Of a DNA stretch of 64,000 nucleotides, positions 9,069 to 17,603 are shown one piece after another. A program made the translations under genes and the position numbers. Origin of the DNA: Symmachiella macrocystis (GTDB lineage Bacteria > Planctomycetota > Planctomycetia > Planctomycetales > Planctomycetaceae); NCBI RefSeq assembly GCF_007860075.1, contig NZ_SJPP01000001.1:2575390-2639389 (forward strand), read 5' to 3'. Numbering within the stretch: position 1 is the first letter of the stretch; each line of letters starts with the position of its first letter. The notes below the pieces were generated by a model. That model saw only the letters and a list, made by a program, of their open reading frames with translations, had not been told where the DNA came from and searched no databases.

Positions 9069-10004
9069 ATGCAATCGCCGCTCAACGACGAAACCGATTG
9101 TGTTGTCGACATCCGCAACCTCGTGCGACAATTCGGTCACGTCAAAGCACTGGATGGCGTTTCGCTTCAAGTCCCTCGCGGGGCGGTGTATGGCATCGTG
9201 GGAGTCAACGGTGCCGGTAAGACAACGCTGCTCAAACATGTGCTGGGCCTGCTCAAACCGCAACGAGGTACGGTGACTATCTTAGGCCGCGATCCGGTTC
9301 GTGATCCTGTTGGGGTACTGGCACGATTAGGATATCTGTCGGAACAGCACGAGATGCCCGATTGGATGCGGATTGGCGAACTGTTGGCGTACACCGGTTC
9401 GTTTTATCCAACCTGGAGCAATGCTTACGTCACGGAGTTGGTGCAGTCGTTCCAATTAAGTCGCGACGCCAAGGTCCAGACATTATCCAAAGGGCAACGC
9501 GCCCGCGTGGGGCTGGTGCTGGCGCTCGCGCATCGGCCAGAGATTCTGGTTTTGGACGAACCGTCGTCCGGTTTGGATCCCATCGTCCGCCGTGACATTC
9601 TGGCAGCGATCATCCGCACGATTTCCGAGGAGGGACGGACGGTAATTTTTTCATCGCACCTACTCGACGAAGTCGAACGGGTTGCCGATCACATCGCCAT
9701 GCTGCACCAGGGACGGTTGTTGTACAGTGGGACTTTCGACGAAATGCGAGCAAAGTTTCGCCGTGTGACGGTCCGCTTTCAGGGACCGCAGGACGTCCCA
9801 CCCGTGTTGCCAGACGCCATCGGATGGGCGGGGGGCGGCTATGAATGGACGGCGATTTACCGCGGGCAAGGAGACGAACTCCAGGCAGCCGCCACCATGG
9901 CCGGCGGTGAGATCGTTGAGGAGAAGCAACTGTCGCTGGATGAAATCTTTGTGGCGCACGCCGGCAGCGAGCCACCGTTGGCAACCATTCGGGAGGCGAC
10001 TTAA
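9069..10004 (+). CDS. ABC transporter ATP-binding protein
   Basis: The 311-residue protein has every ABC ATPase landmark: Walker A GVNGAGKTT (about 44-52), signature LSKGQRAR (about 139-146; a variant of LSGGQ), Walker B ILVLDEPSSGLD (about 158-169) and the switch His in FSSHLLDEVE. The C-terminal roughly 90 residues form a domain typical of exporters of the CcmA/NatA class. The stop codon TAA is directly followed by the ATG of the membrane partner, so the two subunits are translationally linked. With the upstream GntR regulator it forms a three-gene operon. It energises export of an unidentified compound. Confidence 0.95.
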   Translation: MQSPLNDETDCVVDIRNLVRQFGHVKALDGVSLQVPRGAVYGIVGVNGAGKTTLLKHVLGLLKPQRGTVTILGRDPVRDPVGVLARLGYLSEQHEMPDWMRIGELLAYTGSFYPTWSNAYVTELVQSFQLSRDAKVQTLSKGQRARVGLVLALAHRPEILVLDEPSSGLDPIVRRDILAAIIRTISEEGRTVIFSSHLLDEVERVADHIAMLHQGRLLYSGTFDEMRAKFRRVTVRFQGPQDVPPVLPDAIGWAGGGYEWTAIYRGQGDELQAAATMAGGEIVEEKQLSLDEIFVAHAGSEPPLATIREAT

Positions 10005-11657
10005 ATGGTGTCCTCGCCCACAGGAGCCTTTGCTTGGCAGTTTTGGCGGCATTACCCACTTGTCACCACCGGCGGCAGCATCTATTTGATTGCGCTTTCC
10101 ATTGCGCATTTGGTGATAGCCGGGGAGACGTGGCACCCGGCGATAGCGGCGATTACTCTTGGCCCGCTGTTGCTGGTGTTGTTGTATCTATTGCTGGTGT
10201 TTTCTTATAGCGATCGCGCCGACGTGTTCGTCAAGGAATCCGCCTTTCCAACCTACTTGTTCACGCTCCCAGTCTCATCCCGGGCGTTGGCTGGTTGGCC
10301 AATGGTTTTGGGGGGCTTGACCCTGGCCGCTTTTTGGCTGACAACATCCGGGCTTGTGTTGCCGCAGACTCTCTCTGCAATTGGAATTGCGCCGGCCATG
10401 CGCGTGACCGATTGGATTGCGTGGTCGGTTTTGATTGCCTTGATGCTGGCTGCCATGCTTGCCTGGTTGCAGGCCGTTTTGTGGACTACGTTTCCGCTGG
10501 TCTTGATGCGGGTATTGGCGGCAATCGCGGTGCTTGCCGGCATTCCCACTGGCGTCGCGCTCGCAGCTCAAGGGAGTGTGCCGCTCTGGATGACGGCGGT
10601 CGTCTTGGGCGGGAGCTTGCCCTTGGCGTATATGGTCGCCGTGATCTCCGTGGGCCGTTCACGGCGGGGCGATGTCCTGCATTGGCGCACTGCGACTTTG
10701 CGGACAGGCATCTCGACTGTGAAGAAGCCCCATCAGTATCGACAGTTTTCATCACCATACGCTGCACAACGTTGGCTGGAATGGCGGCGGTCTGGGCGGT
10801 TAGTGGTGTATGTGACATTGGGAAGCGTGTTTGTTTTGTCCTTGATGTCCGTATTGGACATTGGCCGTGGCAGTTTTTTGTTGCTGATCTTGTTGGTCCC
10901 TCCCTACATCGCATGTATCGCCGGTATGTCACTGGGCAGCGTGGCATTGCGGCGGGAACAGGTCGAAATGTCGCCGTTCCTTGCCGCGCGACCACTCAGT
11001 TCGGCGGGATTTGTGGGGGCCAAGATGCAAGCGGCCCTGGTTTCTTGTTCCGCGTCATGTGGCATTGCGGTGCTCGGAATTGTTGTCACGATCTTGATCC
11101 GCGGGCCGCAGACACGAGGGCTGACTAATTGGCAGGAGTTGACCGATGCATTTTCTCCGCTACAGATCGTCGCGCTAGCGGGATTTGCCGTCACGGGTTA
11201 TCTGGGACTGACGTGGTTGCTGTCCGTGCAAGCCTTGTTTGTCAAACTGTGCGGACGACGGTGGCTGGAAGGGGTGATGGGCATCCTGGTCGGCGGCGGT
11301 TTTTTAGGCGGCATCTATGCCGCTTTACATTATTCCTCCGTGAATTGGCCACCGGAGATTCCCACCTTCTGGAGTAATGCCGGTTGGATTGTGGTCAGTC
11401 TGGTAACGATCAAACTGACGGCAGCTCTGTTCGTAGTGCGGGGGATTTTAAAAAGTCGCTTGTTGTCCGCAGCCGTGCTGCAAAGGTGGGTTTGGGTTTG
11501 GTTGGCGATTTGGGCCGTGGTAGTGGCGTTTCTCTATTGGATTTTGCCAGTCAAGATCGTGACGGGTGTTGAAATCATGTTGGCAACGACACTGCTGCTA
11601 CCGATCAACCGCTTGCTTCTCGCGGTGCCGGCTTTGTCTTGGAACCGACACCGTTAA
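10005..11657 (+). CDS. ABC transporter membrane subunit (large ABC-2-like permease)
   Basis: The 550-residue protein is mostly hydrophobic, with roughly twelve candidate membrane helices split by a hydrophilic stretch near residues 220-260. Sequence identity to a named family is not clear to me. The function is assigned from position: it begins immediately after the stop codon of the ABC ATPase in a GntR-ATPase-permease operon. At more than twice the length of ordinary ABC-2 permeases, it may represent two fused membrane halves, so that one chain forms the whole membrane domain. No periplasmic substrate-binding protein is encoded nearby, which fits an exporter. Confidence 0.8.
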   Translation: MVSSPTGAFAWQFWRHYPLVTTGGSIYLIALSIAHLVIAGETWHPAIAAITLGPLLLVLLYLLLVFSYSDRADVFVKESAFPTYLFTLPVSSRALAGWPMVLGGLTLAAFWLTTSGLVLPQTLSAIGIAPAMRVTDWIAWSVLIALMLAAMLAWLQAVLWTTFPLVLMRVLAAIAVLAGIPTGVALAAQGSVPLWMTAVVLGGSLPLAYMVAVISVGRSRRGDVLHWRTATLRTGISTVKKPHQYRQFSSPYAAQRWLEWRRSGRLVVYVTLGSVFVLSLMSVLDIGRGSFLLLILLVPPYIACIAGMSLGSVALRREQVEMSPFLAARPLSSAGFVGAKMQAALVSCSASCGIAVLGIVVTILIRGPQTRGLTNWQELTDAFSPLQIVALAGFAVTGYLGLTWLLSVQALFVKLCGRRWLEGVMGILVGGGFLGGIYAALHYSSVNWPPEIPTFWSNAGWIVVSLVTIKLTAALFVVRGILKSRLLSAAVLQRWVWVWLAIWAVVVAFLYWILPVKIVTGVEIMLATTLLLPINRLLLAVPALSWNRHR

Positions 11658-12431
11658 CGCCTCGATTTCACCAAATTTGGCAAGCGATTGCTGTGACTAT
11701 GAGCACCGGGGAAGTGGCTGTGGGGCGGGTGTTGAAAACTCACGGTGATTGTCGGCAATCGTCGATGTGCGAGGTGACCAAGGGGCAACCTGCCGCGCCC
11801 CACTTGTGCCGTCTGACTAGAGTTGCCGGGCCGCGATGAATGTAACGCTTTACTGAATAGTGAGTTACGCGCGATTTCTTTGCGTCATCCTGAGGATGTT
11901 ACGGGATATCACCGGCCAGTCATGCTGCTTCCTTGTCGATGATTTCCGGCACCAGTATAATCTCACCCTGCCGCCGGAACCCTGAGACGGCGGATTACGG
12001 GCACCGGTTTTGCACAGCTGCGGTGATGATCGCCCTGGGTGTGTGACGAATCGGAAACGCCGTGACTGCGGTGAAGTCGCGGATCATTAAAAAGCGCCCG
12101 CGATTCTCGGAATAAGACGAGGGCCGGACGGCCAGCGATCTTCCCCAATGATGATTTCTCGGTCCTTGTGCAAAGCGTGCAATGGGTCGAGCGCGCAAAA
12201 TCTCCCTCTTGGATGGGGGAGAATAATGATATGGAAGTGTCTTGAATTTTTTACGCTGAGACTCAGCTGTGCGGGTACTGGTCCATGAGAATGGCTGGAT
12301 CCTCAGCGAGGCTCGTCGCCGGGCGGACTGACCGCTGCGGTTGCGGTGAGACGTCGCAAATTCGCGCATGACGCGCCGGTTGGTTTCAGCAATTCAACGG
12401 AAATAGAGTTCTATCAGAAAGAGAGGCCGTC
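11658..12431. other. Gene-free stretch before gap
   Basis: About 770 bases with no convincing coding frame; the short open frames lack ribosome binding sites and recognisable composition. It presumably contains the terminator of the ABC operon and the gap promoter, but I cannot place either with confidence. Confidence 0.5.
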
Positions 12432-13454
12432 GTGGCTGCAGTAAAAGTTGGAATTAACGGTTTTGGTCGGATCGGGCGGATTGTGTTTCGCGAGTTGGCT
12501 TCACGACCCGAGGAATTCGACGTCGTCGCGATTAACGATTTGGGCGATCCGCAGAAGTTGGCATGGTTGCTGAAATACGACAGCGTCCAAGGCCGATTCC
12601 CCGGCACTGTTGAGTGCGAGGGGCAGTCGCTGATCGTCAACGGCAAGAAAGTGCTGATTTGCAGCGAACGGGATCCGCGGAATTTGCCGTGGAAAAAAGA
12701 AGGTGTCGAAGTCGCATTGGAATCGACCGGATTTTTCACAAATCGCCAAACGGCGGAAAAACCGGGTTTCGATAGCCATCTGGAAGCCGGTGCCCGCAAG
12801 GTGATCATTTCCGCGCCGTGCAAAGACGCACCGGATTTGACCTGTGTGCTTGGTGTGAACGATGATCAACTTTCGTCGGAACACGACTGCGTCTCGAACG
12901 CCAGTTGCACGACGAACTGTTTGGCCCCGATGGTGAAGGTGCTGCACGAAAACTTCGGTGTTTCCGAAGGGCTGATGACGACCGTGCACGCTTATACCAA
13001 CGACCAACGCGTTTCGGATCAGTTGCACGCCGACCCGTTGCGGGCACGTGCGGCGGCGATCAACATCATTCCCACCACCACCGGCGCCGCCAAAGCGGTA
13101 GGCATTGTACTGCCGGCGATGAAGGGCAAATTGACTGGCCTGAGCCTGCGGGTGCCTGTGCCGGCCGGTAGTGTGACCGACTTGGTCGCCACGTTGGACA
13201 AAAAGGCCTCCAAAGAGGACATCAACGCGGCCATGAAAGCAGCCGCCGAAGGACCGCTGAAAGGGATCATGGAATACAATACCGATCCCATCGTCTCCAG
13301 CGACATCGTCGGCAATCGTCACAGCAGCATTTTCGATGCGAGCTGGACGACCGAACTGGGCGGGAACATGGTCAAAGTCCTGTCTTGGTACGACAACGAG
13401 ACCGGCTATTCCTGCAGGACCTCGGACCTGATTGCCAGAATTGCGAAACTGTAG
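12432..13454 (+). CDS. gap: Glyceraldehyde-3-phosphate dehydrogenase, type I
   Basis: The 340-residue enzyme begins with the dinucleotide-binding signature [12 protein letters not shown] and carries the active-site motif [12 protein letters not shown] with the catalytic Cys near residue 158. It oxidises glyceraldehyde 3-phosphate to 1,3-bisphosphoglycerate with NAD(P) in the cytoplasm. The second half contains the conserved HAYTNDQ and [10 protein letters not shown] segments. A GTG is the only sensible start, as the preceding bases do not extend the conserved N-terminus. It stands alone rather than in the usual gap-pgk order, with long non-coding flanks on both sides. Length is normal for the family. 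Confidence 0.97.
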   Translation: MAAVKVGINGFGRIGRIVFRELASRPEEFDVVAINDLGDPQKLAWLLKYDSVQGRFPGTVECEGQSLIVNGKKVLICSERDPRNLPWKKEGVEVALESTGFFTNRQTAEKPGFDSHLEAGARKVIISAPCKDAPDLTCVLGVNDDQLSSEHDCVSNASCTTNCLAPMVKVLHENFGVSEGLMTTVHAYTNDQRVSDQLHADPLRARAAAINIIPTTTGAAKAVGIVLPAMKGKLTGLSLRVPVPAGSVTDLVATLDKKASKEDINAAMKAAAEGPLKGIMEYNTDPIVSSDIVGNRHSSIFDASWTTELGGNMVKVLSWYDNETGYSCRTSDLIARIAKL

Positions 13455-14005
13455 TCGAAACGTCCGCGGCTGCGATTTGCTGCGGGTTTCGCCAAATTCC
13501 TTGCGGCACGGAGGATGAGACGCAAAACTCCTCTGTGTCGCAAGTCTTTTTATATACTGTGGTTACGCAAATATCCCATCAGTCGGCGGGTGCGAATCGG
13601 TGATTTCGCTGGACGTCAGGCGTGACAACGGTCAGAATACCCGATTCTGAAGTCCTGCTGGTCGGTGCGGTTGGTCCGCGTTCAAGTAGCGGAAAATCGC
13701 GACAGCATTTTCATTACATTTCTGGAGGCAGACTCTCTCCTGGGTTACAAGTTTCTGGCTAGGAGAGACACTATCCGTCACGCCGTAGACACGTTGCGGG
13801 AAGATGCCGACAAAACGGGAACTTCTGGGTGTCCATGCGGCGGCAAATGACTTGAGTCGCATCCAACTCGAAACCTCCTGTTGTTGAGGACCGGTTTGCA
13901 CCGTCTGTGCCCGACCGCGTAATTGCCCCAGAATCCGCTCTGACCCGATTGCTTGACGCAGAGCTTGATGATCCCTCGGTTTGATCGAATAATTGATTTA
14001 TTGAT
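13455..14005. other. Gene-free stretch between gap and rpe
   Basis: About 550 bases in which I see no gene, RNA gene or strong hairpin. It includes an AT-rich patch near 13545-13560 that could belong to a promoter. Confidence 0.4.
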
Positions 14006-14710
14006 ATGACTCGCAGAACCACCTTTCTTAACTTGCTCAAGAGCGCCCCACTGATTGCGCCGTCGATGTTGAAATGTGACTTCGGCAACCTTCACCGAGA
14101 GGTGGAGCTGTTGGAATCGGCGGATGTTCCTTTGTTGCATTTGGATGTGATGGATGGGCATTTCGTTCCCAACCTGTCTTATGGCCCGATGGTGATACAG
14201 CGGCTGCGTGAATTGACTGAGTTGCCATTCGATGCCCATTTAATGATTTCCGAGCCGGAGCGGTATTTGGATGACTATGTCGCGGCCGGCTGCGACTCCA
14301 TCACAATTCATATTGAAGCGGTTCCGGAACCGCTTCCGTTGTTGAAGCGGATTCGGGATGCGGGCGTCGCTGCCGGTTTGGCGCTGAATCCGGGTACGCC
14401 GGTGGAAAAAATTGCACCCGCGCTGGAGTCCTGTGACTTAGTGCTGGTGATGAGCGTGGAACCTGGGTTTGGCGGCCAAAAATTCATGCCGTCGGCGCTG
14501 GATAAATTGCGGGAACTGTCATCGATGATTTCCACCGAGACGTTTTTGTCGGTGGATGGAGGAATCGGCCCGGATACGATTGGATCGACCGCCCAGGCGG
14601 GGGCCAAACTCTTTGTTGCGGGTAGTTCGATTTTTGATGCCAGTGATTATCGCGAAGCCGCGACTCAACTTTTTGATGCTGCGTCACAAGCCGCATCACC
14701 GTCCCTTTGA
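14006..14710 (+). CDS. rpe: Ribulose-phosphate 3-epimerase
   Basis: The 234-residue TIM-barrel protein shows the family signatures IAPSMLKCDFGNL, LHLDVMDGHFVPN (metal-binding His and catalytic Asp), DAHLMI and VMSVEPGFGGQKF, plus the C-terminal phosphate-binding FVAGSSIF. It interconverts D-ribulose 5-phosphate and D-xylulose 5-phosphate in the pentose phosphate pathway. The N-terminus has an extra dozen residues before the first strand, and no clear ribosome binding site precedes the ATG at 14006, so the exact start is less sure than the function. The phosphatase-like gene follows 19 bases downstream and accD follows that, all on the same strand. Confidence 0.96.
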   Translation: MTRRTTFLNLLKSAPLIAPSMLKCDFGNLHREVELLESADVPLLHLDVMDGHFVPNLSYGPMVIQRLRELTELPFDAHLMISEPERYLDDYVAAGCDSITIHIEAVPEPLPLLKRIRDAGVAAGLALNPGTPVEKIAPALESCDLVLVMSVEPGFGGQKFMPSALDKLRELSSMISTETFLSVDGGIGPDTIGSTAQAGAKLFVAGSSIFDASDYREAATQLFDAASQAASPSL

Positions 14711-14729
14711 GGAGTGAAACGTTCGTTCC

Positions 14730-15365
14730 ATGTCAAAATCCCAAGCCGTGCTGATTCGTCCCGGCTGTACTGATTTCGACCAGCAAAATCGTATTCAAGG
14801 CACATTGAATATTCCCCTCAATCAACAGGGTCAAGTTCAAGTGAGTCGGCTTGCCGACGACTTGCGAGATATCTCGTTGAAGCGAATATATTCTGCGCCG
14901 TGTGAACCTGCGCGCGAAACCGCCGAGAGCCTCAGCGCAGATTTGGGCGTGCCGGTTAAGGAACTGGACAGCCTTGCGAATTTGAATCAAGGCTTGTGGC
15001 AGGGCATGGTTGTCGACGATATTCGCCGCAAGCATCCCAAAGTCTTCAAACAATGGCAGGAATCCCCTGAGACGATCTGTCCGCCCGAGGGTGAAGAGGT
15101 CACCGATGCCATGGTCCGTGTGGGCAAAGCGATTGACAAAATTCTCAAGCGCGACGTCAATTTTGCTATCATTGCCCCGGAACCGTTGGCATCGATGATT
15201 CGTTGGCATGTGTGCGGCGGTAAACTCCATACCGTCGAGCCAAGTGACAGTTGTCGAGACGATTGCCATTGGGAGATATTAGAGACGAATGGAAAATCGG
15301 AAGCACCGGTCGAGAGTGGCCCGGGAACACCGGCCAAGCCCGCGCGTGCGAAGTCAAGCAATTGA
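14730..15365 (+). CDS. Histidine-phosphatase-fold protein lacking catalytic residues
   Basis: The 211-residue protein aligns by eye with the phosphoglycerate mutase/histidine phosphatase superfamily: an N-terminal LIRPGCTDFD with RIQG and NIPLNQQG, then YSAPCEPARETAE, a GLWQG segment, and a late IIAPEPLASMIRWH. In active members these positions read RHG, SxLxRAxxTA and sHG. Here the phosphate-accepting His, the second Arg and the second His all appear to be proline, while the first Arg (about residue 10) stays. It is therefore probably a pseudo-enzyme, perhaps a binding or regulatory protein. It sits between rpe and accD on the same strand. The last 25 residues are low-complexity (Ala, Pro, Lys). 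The superfamily call is good; the role is unknown. Confidence 0.8.
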   Translation: MSKSQAVLIRPGCTDFDQQNRIQGTLNIPLNQQGQVQVSRLADDLRDISLKRIYSAPCEPARETAESLSADLGVPVKELDSLANLNQGLWQGMVVDDIRRKHPKVFKQWQESPETICPPEGEEVTDAMVRVGKAIDKILKRDVNFAIIAPEPLASMIRWHVCGGKLHTVEPSDSCRDDCHWEILETNGKSEAPVESGPGTPAKPARAKSSN

Positions 15366-15427
15366 TAGTTGGACCGGCCTTCTGATAAGTATTCTCAGAG
15401 GGCGTTTTTGTCCGTTTTGAATAGAGC

Positions 15428-16339
15428 ATGGATCACATGAACGACGATCACGCAAACATCGTCGCAGCGAGGAAACGCAAACCGATGAGTTCCGTCCCCG
15501 AACCGGATGAAACCGGCCGGAACGGACATTCCCACCGCCCAAAGCGGGGAGTGCCCGAAGGGCTGTGGTTACAGTGTGAAGGTTGCAGCGCTACCGTGTA
15601 TCGCAAAACCGTCGATAGCCGGATGGGCGTCTGCCCGGAATGCGACTATCATTTTTACGTACCGACCGCAGAGCGAATTCGCCAACTGTTGGACGAAGGA
15701 AGCTTTGAAGAATGGTTCGCCAACCTGCAGCCGATGGACCCGCTGGGTTTTGCGGACCGCAAACCATATGCGGAACGACTGAAGGCCGAGCAGGCCCGTA
15801 CCGGCTTGTCGGAAGCCTGTATCGTCGGGCGGGGTTACATGCGTGGCCGACCGTTGGCATTGGGCATCACCGATTCGGCGTTCATCATGGGAAGCATGGG
15901 CTCTGTCGTTGGCGAGAAATTGACCCGGACCATCGAGTTGGCGACCGAACGCAATCTGTCGCTGGTCATTGTCAGTGGCTCTGGCGGCGGCGCGCGGATG
16001 CATGAGGGGATCTTATCGTTAATGCAAATGGGTAAAGTCTCGGCTGCGCTGGCGCGATTTCACGAAGCGGGGGGACTGTTTATTTCCGTGATGACCAATC
16101 CCACGATGGGTGGCGTGGCGGCCAGTTTCGCATCGTTGGGGGATGTCAATTTTGCCGAACCAAAAGCATTGATTGGTTTCGCCGGCCCCCGGGTCGTGGA
16201 GGCCACAGTCAAAGTCCCGCTGCCCACGGGATTTCAAACCAGCGAGTTCATGTTGGAGCATGGTTTTGTTGACCGTATCGTGGCCCGTGCGGATTTGCGC
16301 AGTGAGATCACCCGCGTCATTGACTATTGCGGGAAATGA
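15428..16339 (+). CDS. accD: Acetyl-CoA carboxylase carboxyltransferase subunit beta
   Basis: The 303-residue protein has the AccD four-cysteine zinc finger (CEGC about 50-53, CPEC about 69-72) followed by the crotonase-like carboxyltransferase core ([54 protein letters not shown]). It transfers carboxyl from biotin to acetyl-CoA to make malonyl-CoA, the first step of fatty-acid synthesis, together with AccA, which is not in this window. The first 40 residues are a variable, charged extension; a second ATG lies three codons in. Planctomycete accD is often separate from accA, as here. Membership is secure. Confidence 0.97.
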   Translation: MDHMNDDHANIVAARKRKPMSSVPEPDETGRNGHSHRPKRGVPEGLWLQCEGCSATVYRKTVDSRMGVCPECDYHFYVPTAERIRQLLDEGSFEEWFANLQPMDPLGFADRKPYAERLKAEQARTGLSEACIVGRGYMRGRPLALGITDSAFIMGSMGSVVGEKLTRTIELATERNLSLVIVSGSGGGARMHEGILSLMQMGKVSAALARFHEAGGLFISVMTNPTMGGVAASFASLGDVNFAEPKALIGFAGPRVVEATVKVPLPTGFQTSEFMLEHGFVDRIVARADLRSEITRVIDYCGK

Positions 16340-16508
16340 GGCTTGCCGCTTTGAGGTAGCAGGCTTGAGGGCAGATTTGCCTTCCCGGTCTCCCTATCCG
16401 AGGTAGCCGCGCCCTCTGGGCAGCGGTATACTGGAGAGTCCGGATTCCACGCATCACGGCTTTGCAAACATCCCCGGTCGTTGCCTTTGTTGAAACGAGC
16501 CACGCAAC

Positions 16509-17501
16509 ATGCTGCTCATCAAAAAAATCCTTGTTCCGTTGATTAAACGGGCACGATTGAAGAAGGTCAATATTGACGCACGCTTCATCAAGGAACGTAA
16601 GCTCGGACAAGGGAGCATGTCGGAGGTTTGGCGGGTTAAGGACAAATTGAGCGGCCGCGTGGTGGCGTTGAAAATTTTGGACTTAGAAAAAACAGCGCGA
16701 CTGGAAGCGCGGTTTGAAGGGTTGGCCAAGCCCTGCGAAGGGGAAGTCGCTATAAAATTGCGACACCCGCACATCGTTCGAACTTTGGAACACGGCATCA
16801 CGACCAACAACGAACAGTATTTGGTTATGGAATACGTCAATGGCGTGAGCCTGACGTTGCCTGTTGCTCTGCAGAACGAATTGATGCAATCGCACCGTTT
16901 GACATTCATTGTCGAAATCGGGGAAGGGTTGGACTATTTTCACAAACAAGGTTGGATCCACCGCGATTTGTGTCCCCGCAACATACTGGTTGACCGGCAG
17001 AATTCCATCAAACTGATCGACTTCGGCCTCGTGGTACCCAACACGCCACCGTTTCGTGCTCCCGGTAATCGCACCGGTACCGCTAGTTATATGGCGCCGG
17101 AATTGATCAAACGGATGCCCACCGACCAACGGATCGACGTCTACTCATATGCCGTTACCTGCTATGAAATGTATACGAAACAGTTACCGCATGGCGTGGA
17201 TCCCACATTGACGCTGGATATGATCGTGCAGCACATCAATCAGTCACCGACCGACATTCGTGAGTTGGTGCCCGATATTGACGACCAAGTGGCCTCGACA
17301 ATCATGACGGGACTGGCGGCGAAACCGGAAGATCGCTGGGATTCAGTGGGAGCGATGTTACACCGACTTCGTGGAGCCAAGGAACGCTTGGAACCCGAAT
17401 CCGAGTATGAATACGTCGACGACGAAGAGGCAGGCGATGACGACGAATATGAATACGAGTATGAAGACGACGATGGGGAATGGGAGTACGAAGACGAGTA
17501 A
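16509..17501 (+). CDS. Serine/threonine-type protein kinase with acidic Tyr-rich tail
   Basis: The 330-residue protein has a Hanks-type kinase domain (about 27-290): glycine loop LGQGSMSEV, VALKIL lysine (about 56), catalytic loop HRDLCPRN (about 152-159), DFG as LIDFGLVV, and MAPEL. The catalytic loop has Cys-Pro-Arg where most Ser/Thr kinases have Lys-Pro-x; an Arg two places before... the conserved Asn is adjacent to this Arg, recalling the HRDLAARN of tyrosine kinases. Residues about 296-330 form a tail of Glu, Asp and six Tyr (EYEY units), a possible autophosphorylation or interaction segment. No transmembrane or sensor domain is visible, so it is probably cytoplasmic. It lies between accD and a helicase gene, with no shared operon evidence. 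Confidence 0.9.
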   Translation: MLLIKKILVPLIKRARLKKVNIDARFIKERKLGQGSMSEVWRVKDKLSGRVVALKILDLEKTARLEARFEGLAKPCEGEVAIKLRHPHIVRTLEHGITTNNEQYLVMEYVNGVSLTLPVALQNELMQSHRLTFIVEIGEGLDYFHKQGWIHRDLCPRNILVDRQNSIKLIDFGLVVPNTPPFRAPGNRTGTASYMAPELIKRMPTDQRIDVYSYAVTCYEMYTKQLPHGVDPTLTLDMIVQHINQSPTDIRELVPDIDDQVASTIMTGLAAKPEDRWDSVGAMLHRLRGAKERLEPESEYEYVDDEEAGDDDEYEYEYEDDDGEWEYEDE

Positions 17502-17603
17502 TACCGGCCGAGCATTGATTGTGGTGCCGGCGCCCCCAAACCAATAAAGTCGCCGACTGGAACTTCCCAACGTCAACGGATTGCCTCTCCCCCCTGTCTC
17601 CTT

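Noticed and set aside
10295..11128. 277-codon plus-strand frame inside the ABC permease
   Set aside because: The permease frame has membrane-helix composition and direct coupling to the ATPase gene; this overlapping frame is rich in Arg, Gly and Cys without pattern.
12501..13322. 273-codon open frame on the minus strand
   Set aside because: Entirely antisense to gap, whose motifs are intact; no start signal and no recognisable domain.
17395..17500. GAATACGAGTATGAA-like simple repeat
   Set aside because: It encodes the acidic Tyr-rich tail of the kinase in frame and ends at the stop codon, so it was treated as coding rather than as a DNA repeat.
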